Shown here: one piece after another, positions 5,515 to 8,931 of the stretch
Position numbering within the stretch: position 1 is the first letter of the stretch
Layout: each line of letters opens with the position of its first letter
The notes under the pieces: generated by a model
What the model saw: only the letters and a program-made list of their open reading frames with translations
The model's database searches: none
What the model was told of the DNA's origin: nothing
Made by a program: the position numbers and the translations under genes
Source of the DNA: an uncultured Mycoplasma sp.
Lineage (GTDB): Bacteria > Bacillota_I > Bacilli_A > RF39 > UBA660
Assembly: GCA_947388575.1 (NCBI GenBank)
Contig: CANDSI010000028.1
Coordinates: 1 to 8,931, forward strand
Length of the DNA: 8,931 bases
Direction: 5' to 3'

Positions 5515-6675
5515 ATGAATAAAAAATTTAAGGAGATAGATTCAAAAGAAGTAAATGAAGTTGTTACATTAACAAAAAAGATACTTAAAATTCTTTATAT
5601 AGCAATGATTGTAGCTATAGTTTTAAGTGCAACTATAATTATGAAAAATTTAAAATTATGGCATTTTCTTTTAACTTTCCTTAAAGTTTTATCACCACTT
5701 TTTATTGGCTTTGTAATAGCTTGGCTATTTAATCCAATAGTTAAAAAGCTAAATCAAAAGGGAATACCAAGAATAGCAGCTAGTTTAATAGTTTATGCTG
5801 TTTTAATTCTATTTATATTTGTATTCTTAAGGCTTTTAATACCAACATTATACACTCAAATAAATGATTTGATTGCAAATTTGCCTTCTATAATGGCTAA
5901 ATTTGAATCAATTATAGATAATTTTATTAATCAAATATCAATTAGTGGTATCGATTTAACCGCTGCTAAAGATAATTTGTTTAATGGAATAGGAGACTCT
6001 TTAGTTAATTTTACAGGAGCACTTCCTAATTCCATAATGTCTATTTTGGGTAGTTTAATGAGTGGTGTTGGAACAATATTAATAAGTTTAGTAGTGGGAC
6101 TTTATATGTTATTTGATTTTGATGCTATAACTAAACATTTTATAAAATTAGTTCCTAATAAAAATAAATATGAAATAGAAATATTAATTACAGATATAGG
6201 AAAAGAAGTTAGAAAAACTATTAGTGGAACTCTACTAGTAGCTTTGATGGTATTTGTTTCTGATTCGATAGGTTTTTGGATTGTAGGTCTTAATGCGCCA
6301 TTATTATTTGGTATATTTTGTGGGTTAACGGATTTAATACCTTATATTGGTCCATATATAGGGGGAGCAGCTGCTGTTGCAGTAGGTTTTAGCCAAGGAT
6401 CGATAACAGGTATAACTGTTTTAATTATTTGTATAGTTGTACAGCTTGTAGAAAACTATGTTTTACAACCAGTTGTAATGAGTAAAACTACGCAGTTACA
6501 TCCAGTAACAATTATGATAGGCTTATTAGTATTTGGTTATTATTTTGGAATACTTGGAATGATTATAGCTACTCCTTGTATAGCACTATTTAAAGTTATA
6601 TTTAAGTTTGTTGTGAGAAAGTATAATTTATTTAAAGATGATGATGTTTATTTAAAAGAAGTATTTAAAGATTAG
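5515..6675 (+). CDS. AI-2E family transporter (YdbI/YubA-like permease)
   Basis: 386-aa multi-pass membrane protein of the AI-2E/UPF0118 family (PF01594). Hydrophobic segments are near 25-44, 51-73 (ending GFVIAWLFNPIVKKL), 87-110, 175-200, 236-258, 260-275, 278-310 and 330-362. Family signatures seen are the N-P after the second helix, the LIPYIGPYIGG loop (274-284), ENYVLQPVVMSK (313-324), the HP pair at 329-330 and the final GMIIATP segment. Members transport diverse small molecules or ions; the AI-2 link holds for few, so the substrate is unknown. The ATG begins one base after the frr stop, with GAGGG just upstream, which implies coupling. The stop codon is inside the left arm of the terminator. 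Confidence 0.93.
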   Translation: MNKKFKEIDSKEVNEVVTLTKKILKILYIAMIVAIVLSATIIMKNLKLWHFLLTFLKVLSPLFIGFVIAWLFNPIVKKLNQKGIPRIAASLIVYAVLILFIFVFLRLLIPTLYTQINDLIANLPSIMAKFESIIDNFINQISISGIDLTAAKDNLFNGIGDSLVNFTGALPNSIMSILGSLMSGVGTILISLVVGLYMLFDFDAITKHFIKLVPNKNKYEIEILITDIGKEVRKTISGTLLVALMVFVSDSIGFWIVGLNAPLLFGIFCGLTDLIPYIGPYIGGAAAVAVGFSQGSITGITVLIICIVVQLVENYVLQPVVMSKTTQLHPVTIMIGLLVFGYYFGILGMIIATPCIALFKVIFKFVVRKYNLFKDDDVYLKEVFKD

Positions 6676-6700
6676 ATTTTAGGTAATCTAATTTTTTTTT
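6671..6700 (+). terminator. Rho-independent terminator of the frr operon
   Basis: ATTAGATT (6671-6678) pairs perfectly with AATCTAAT (6685-6692), loop TTAGGT, then an uninterrupted run of T's to 6700. The TAG of the permease gene is in the left arm. Confidence 0.85.
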
Positions 6701-6708
6701 GTTTATAA

Positions 6709-6767
6709 GAAAATAAAAAGCAGACGATATGATGGAAAATATAATTTGGCATCGATATCCTGCTTTT
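6709..6767 (-). terminator. Long bulged hairpin terminator of the XRE regulator gene
   Basis: AAAAGCAG (6716-6723) pairs with CTGCTTTT (6760-6767). An inner stem pairs GATAT (6726-6730) and GATG (6731-6734) with ATATC (6755-6759) and CATC (6750-6753), leaving an AC bulge on one side and a single G (6754) on the other. The terminal loop is 15 nt. Read on the minus strand, it follows the regulator's TAA within 2 nt and ends in TTTTTATTTTC, a terminator T-tract. Its arm is longer than usual for a simple terminator. Confidence 0.65.
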
Positions 6768-6768
6768 A

Positions 6769-7221
6769 TTAAAGCATGTTTTTTATATAGCTTTTTCCGC
6801 ATAAATAATCAGTTGATATGTTAAATTTTCTAGCTATTTTTATTAAATAATCTATGCTTATTGTTTTTCCATTATGTTCAAATCTACTAACAGAACTTAT
6901 AGAATAGTTTAATTCTTTAGCAAAATTCTTTTGATTAATTTTATTTACTTTTCTTAAGTATTTGATAGAAAACTTCAAATATTTATAATCAATTGTTTTA
7001 CGAAAATGATCTCTTTTGGGTACATTACTTAACCCTAATAAATAATCAAATGATACATCATAGAATAAACTTAAAGTATTTATTTCTTCTAATGACATGG
7101 GTATAGTGCCCATTTCATATAACTTATAAGATGATAATGAGACATTTAAAATTTTTGATATATCATTAATAGTTTGGTTGTTTTTGCTTCTTAATTTTGC
7201 TAAATTAATTCCATTTTGCAT
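6769..7221 (-). CDS. Tandem HTH XRE-family transcriptional regulator
   Basis: 150 aa with two consecutive Cro/C1-type helix-turn-helix domains. Domain 1 (about 4-60) includes NLAKLRSKNNQTINDISKIL, then NVSLSSYKLYEMGTIPMSLE and the FDYLLGLSN end typical of XRE domains. Domain 2 (about 83-145) includes YLRKVNKINQKNFAKELNYS, ISSVSRFEHNGKTISIDYL and FNISTDYLCGKS. No sensor or peptide-binding domain is attached. The ATG at 7221 is chosen because AAAGGAG (7229-7235 on the minus strand) lies 7 nt upstream; the longer frame from 7257 would place that binding site inside the gene. It is divergent from the C39 exporter with three direct repeats in between, so it probably represses itself and perhaps the exporter. 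It is flanked by its own terminator. Confidence 0.9.
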   Translation of the reverse strand: MQNGINLAKLRSKNNQTINDISKILNVSLSSYKLYEMGTIPMSLEEINTLSLFYDVSFDYLLGLSNVPKRDHFRKTIDYKYLKFSIKYLRKVNKINQKNFAKELNYSISSVSRFEHNGKTISIDYLIKIARKFNISTDYLCGKSYIKNML

Positions 7222-7247
7222 AAAATTTCTCCTTTCTTTGGTTTGAT

Positions 7248-7256
7248 ATATTAACA
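7248..7256 (-). promoter_or_regulatory. Candidate extended -10 promoter of the XRE regulator
   Basis: On the minus strand this reads TGTTAATAT: a TAATAT -10 box (7248-7253) with TG one base before it. Start of transcription would be near 7241, about 20 nt before the ATG. The -35 position at 17 bp (7271-7276) falls between the first and second TTGTCG repeats. Confidence 0.45.
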
Positions 7257-7263
7257 TATAGCT

Positions 7264-7290
7264 TTGTCGGTGTTTGTCGAGTATTGTCGG
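7264..7290. promoter_or_regulatory. Three helically phased direct repeats, probable operator
   Basis: TTGTCG occurs at 7264-7269, 7274-7279 and 7284-7289, each followed by a purine (G, A, G). The 10-bp spacing puts all copies on the same face of the helix. They cover the predicted -35 region of the minus-strand regulator and lie about 90 bp upstream of the exporter start. Their CG-containing sequence stands out from the AT-rich surroundings. Binding by the double-HTH regulator is an inference from position. Confidence 0.6.
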
Positions 7291-7322
7291 GGATAACTCA
7301 AATCTTACCCTAAATCGTAAAA

Positions 7323-7364
7323 ATGCTGGAAAAAATCTTAAAATTATGGTTTAACTTTACTTGA
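7323..7364 (+). other. 13-codon ORF just before the exporter
   Basis: ATG 7323 to TGA 7362-7364 encodes MLEKILKLWFNFT. The stop touches the exporter's ribosome binding site (AAGGGAG, 7364-7370). No ribosome binding site precedes it. It could be a leader peptide, a short signalling peptide, or chance. No other frame in 7258-7379 looks like a double-glycine precursor peptide. Confidence 0.15.
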
Positions 7365-7379
7365 AGGGAGAGAAAATTT

Positions 7380-8931
7380 GTGGCTAAAATTGAAGTTGTA
7401 AAACAACATGATTTGAAAGATTGTGGAGCTTGTAGTTTGGCATGTATTATTAAATATTATGATGGATATGTTCCTATTGAAAAAATAAGAGATGATACTT
7501 TTACAACTGGAGTTGGAACAACTGCCTATAATTTAGTAGAGACTGCTAAAAGTTATGGTTTTGAGGCAATGGGGGTTTTTGTGGACAATGTGAAAAATAG
7601 AAATATCTATTTGCCTGCTATAGCACATGTAGTTCTTAAAAACGGGTTGAATCACTTTGTGGTTGTTTATAAGATATCTAAAAATTATGTGTGTCTTATG
7701 GATCCAGCTGTAGGAAAAACAAAAATGAAAATGGAAGATTTTAATAATATTTGGGATAATATTTTAATTCTATTAACACCTATAGATAAAATTTTAAAAT
7801 ATGATAAAGACTTGACAATTTCCTCTTTGCTAATGAAATTAATTATAAAGAATAAATCTGTTTTTATAAAAATCTGTATTATTAATCTAATTGTAATGCT
7901 TTTTACAATTTTAACAAGTTTTTATTTTCAAATTGCAATTTCTGCGATTAATCATGGGGAAGATAATATATATTTGAAAGCTATAATAATTATATTCGCA
8001 CTAACTTTCTTTTTTAAAGTTTTCTTGAATTTTGTTAAAAATTATTATCTTACTTATTTTTATCGTAATCTTGATGTAGAACTATTTTCAAATTTTTTAT
8101 CTCACATATTTAATCTTCCTTTAAAATTTATACAAAATCGTAGCACAGGAGAAATTGTATCTAGAATACAAGATTTAAGTGAAATAAAAGATTTATTAGC
8201 AGATTTCTTTACTAATGTTCTTTTAAATACGGTTTTGGTAATAGGAGCAGTAGTGGTTTTATATTCCATAAATAGTAAATTATTTTTTATTCTTTGTTTG
8301 ATAGTTTTTATTTATGTAATTGTAGGACTTCTATTTAGTAAACTTATTTATGGTTGTGTTAGAGATAATGTTAATACAGCAACTACTTTTAATTCTAGTT
8401 TAGTTGAGAGTATCGAAGCAAATACTAGTATAAAAAACTTGAATTTAGTCGGTCATTTTTTAAAATATTTAGAAGAGAAATTAATTATAATGTTTAAAAG
8501 TAATTTTAAAACGCAGTCTACTTTAAATAACGTCTCTTTTATTAAAGAATTTATTTATGAATTGGGAACGTTTTTAGTTATTAGTATTGGTATTTTGATG
8601 ATTGCAGATGGTAAACTAGAACTTCTTTCACTTATTACTTTTCAAAGTTTAATGTTTTATTTTATTAATCCTATTCAAGATTGTATAGATTTAATACCGA
8701 AGTTTAATTACTTAAAAGCAACTTTTAGCAAATTGTCAGAATTTATAAATATTGAATGTGATAATTATGAAACAGGTATTAAAACATTTGATAGTTATAG
8801 TATTGAATTTATAGATGTTTCTTTTAAATATAATACTACTGATATCTTAAAGAATGTAAATTTTAAAATTGAAGCGGGTGATAAAATTTTTTTAAAGGGC
8901 CCACGTGGCAGTGGTATGAGTACTATATGTA
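7380..8931 (+). CDS. C39 peptidase-containing ABC exporter (PCAT), 3' truncated by window
   Basis: 517 codons of an exporter that cleaves leader peptides, usually after a double glycine, and exports the cargo. The start is GTG 7380, with AAGGGAG nine bases upstream, giving VAKIEVVKQHDLKDCGACSL. Peptidase C39 domain (about 1-130): oxyanion Gln9, catalytic Cys15 in DCGACSL, His92 in NHFVVV and Asp108 in MDPA are all present. The transmembrane domain (about 160-435) has about six helices and the coupling segment RSTGEIVSRIQD (254-265). The ATPase domain begins near 474 with the A-loop Tyr484 and a Walker A reading GPRGSGMST (507-515): the invariant lysine is methionine at residue 513. Q-loop, signature, Walker B and H-loop lie beyond the window. 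Family length is about 700 aa. Substrate unknown; bacteriocin or signalling peptide export is the family role. Confidence 0.92.
   Translation, partial: MAKIEVVKQHDLKDCGACSLACIIKYYDGYVPIEKIRDDTFTTGVGTTAYNLVETAKSYGFEAMGVFVDNVKNRNIYLPAIAHVVLKNGLNHFVVVYKISKNYVCLMDPAVGKTKMKMEDFNNIWDNILILLTPIDKILKYDKDLTISSLLMKLIIKNKSVFIKICIINLIVMLFTILTSFYFQIAISAINHGEDNIYLKAIIIIFALTFFFKVFLNFVKNYYLTYFYRNLDVELFSNFLSHIFNLPLKFIQNRSTGEIVSRIQDLSEIKDLLADFFTNVLLNTVLVIGAVVVLYSINSKLFFILCLIVFIYVIVGLLFSKLIYGCVRDNVNTATTFNSSLVESIEANTSIKNLNLVGHFLKYLEEKLIIMFKSNFKTQSTLNNVSFIKEFIYELGTFLVISIGILMIADGKLELLSLITFQSLMFYFINPIQDCIDLIPKFNYLKATFSKLSEFINIECDNYETGIKTFDSYSIEFIDVSFKYNTTDILKNVNFKIEAGDKIFLKGPRGSGMSTIC

Noticed and set aside
7222..7257. 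Longer start for the XRE regulator at 7257
   Set aside because: It would place the strong AAAGGAG site inside the coding region and overlap the predicted -10 box; family homology begins after the ATG at 7221.
1..8931. TGA read as tryptophan (Mycoplasma-type code), suggested by the low GC
   Set aside because: The clear Trp positions, for example in S2 and EF-Ts, use TGG, and no intact gene has an in-frame TGA. Absence of TGA stops among the intact genes is compatible with chance in AT-rich DNA.
1..8931. CRISPR arrays, tRNA or rRNA genes, insertion sequences
   Set aside because: I looked for regularly spaced long repeats, cloverleaf-like blocks, rRNA-like GC-rich stretches and transposase-like frames and saw none. 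The only regular repeats are the three short TTGTCGR copies.

Overview
The window looks like a chromosomal segment of a very AT-rich, low-GC Gram-positive bacterium (Bacillota, probably a Bacilli, Erysipelotrichia or RF39-like gut lineage). The evidence is the AAGGAG-type ribosome binding sites, T-tract hairpin terminators, the rpsB-tsf ... frr translation cluster, a YidD homologue and a C39-peptidase ABC exporter. The standard bacterial code fits: the clear tryptophans are TGG, and no intact gene contains an in-frame TGA. The lineage call is an inference from style and gene content, not a search result.

Left part (1-817): the 3' end of a gene with a C-terminal membrane helix converges on yidD (minus strand). 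The two overlap by 14 bp, and the upstream gene's terminator lies inside yidD. A gap of about 490 bp follows, holding three tiny hydrophobic ORFs of doubtful status, a strong double promoter (661-694) and a 120-nt leader with a GC-rich hairpin in front of rpsB.

Translation block (818-2705): rpsB encodes ribosomal protein S2 with an unusual charged linker and a Rho_N/SAP-like tail. tsf encodes EF-Ts and is closed by a terminator that includes its own stop codon. Next (2706-3523) come a broken or frameshifted small gene, a 35-aa ORF coupled by TAATG, and an unrecognised 130-aa protein closed by a perfect 10-bp terminator stem.

Second operon (3549-6700): an extended -10 promoter drives four tightly packed genes with gaps of 5, 14 and 1 nt. 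They encode a membrane-anchored thioredoxin-fold protein whose active-site cysteines are replaced, a membrane-anchored protein with a possible RsiV/DUF3298-like C-terminus, ribosome recycling factor (frr), and an AI-2E-family permease. pyrH, normally between tsf and frr, is absent; envelope-type genes sit there instead.

Right part (6709-8931): a double-HTH XRE regulator on the minus strand is divergent from a C39-peptidase ABC exporter (PCAT) that runs off the window. Between them are three direct TTGTCGR repeats spaced exactly 10 bp, over the regulator's predicted -35 region, which probably form an operator. The exporter's peptidase residues are intact, but its Walker A lysine reads as methionine. 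This regulator-operator-exporter module is the accessory system most worth following; any peptide substrate and the rest of the ATPase domain lie outside the window or have not been identified.
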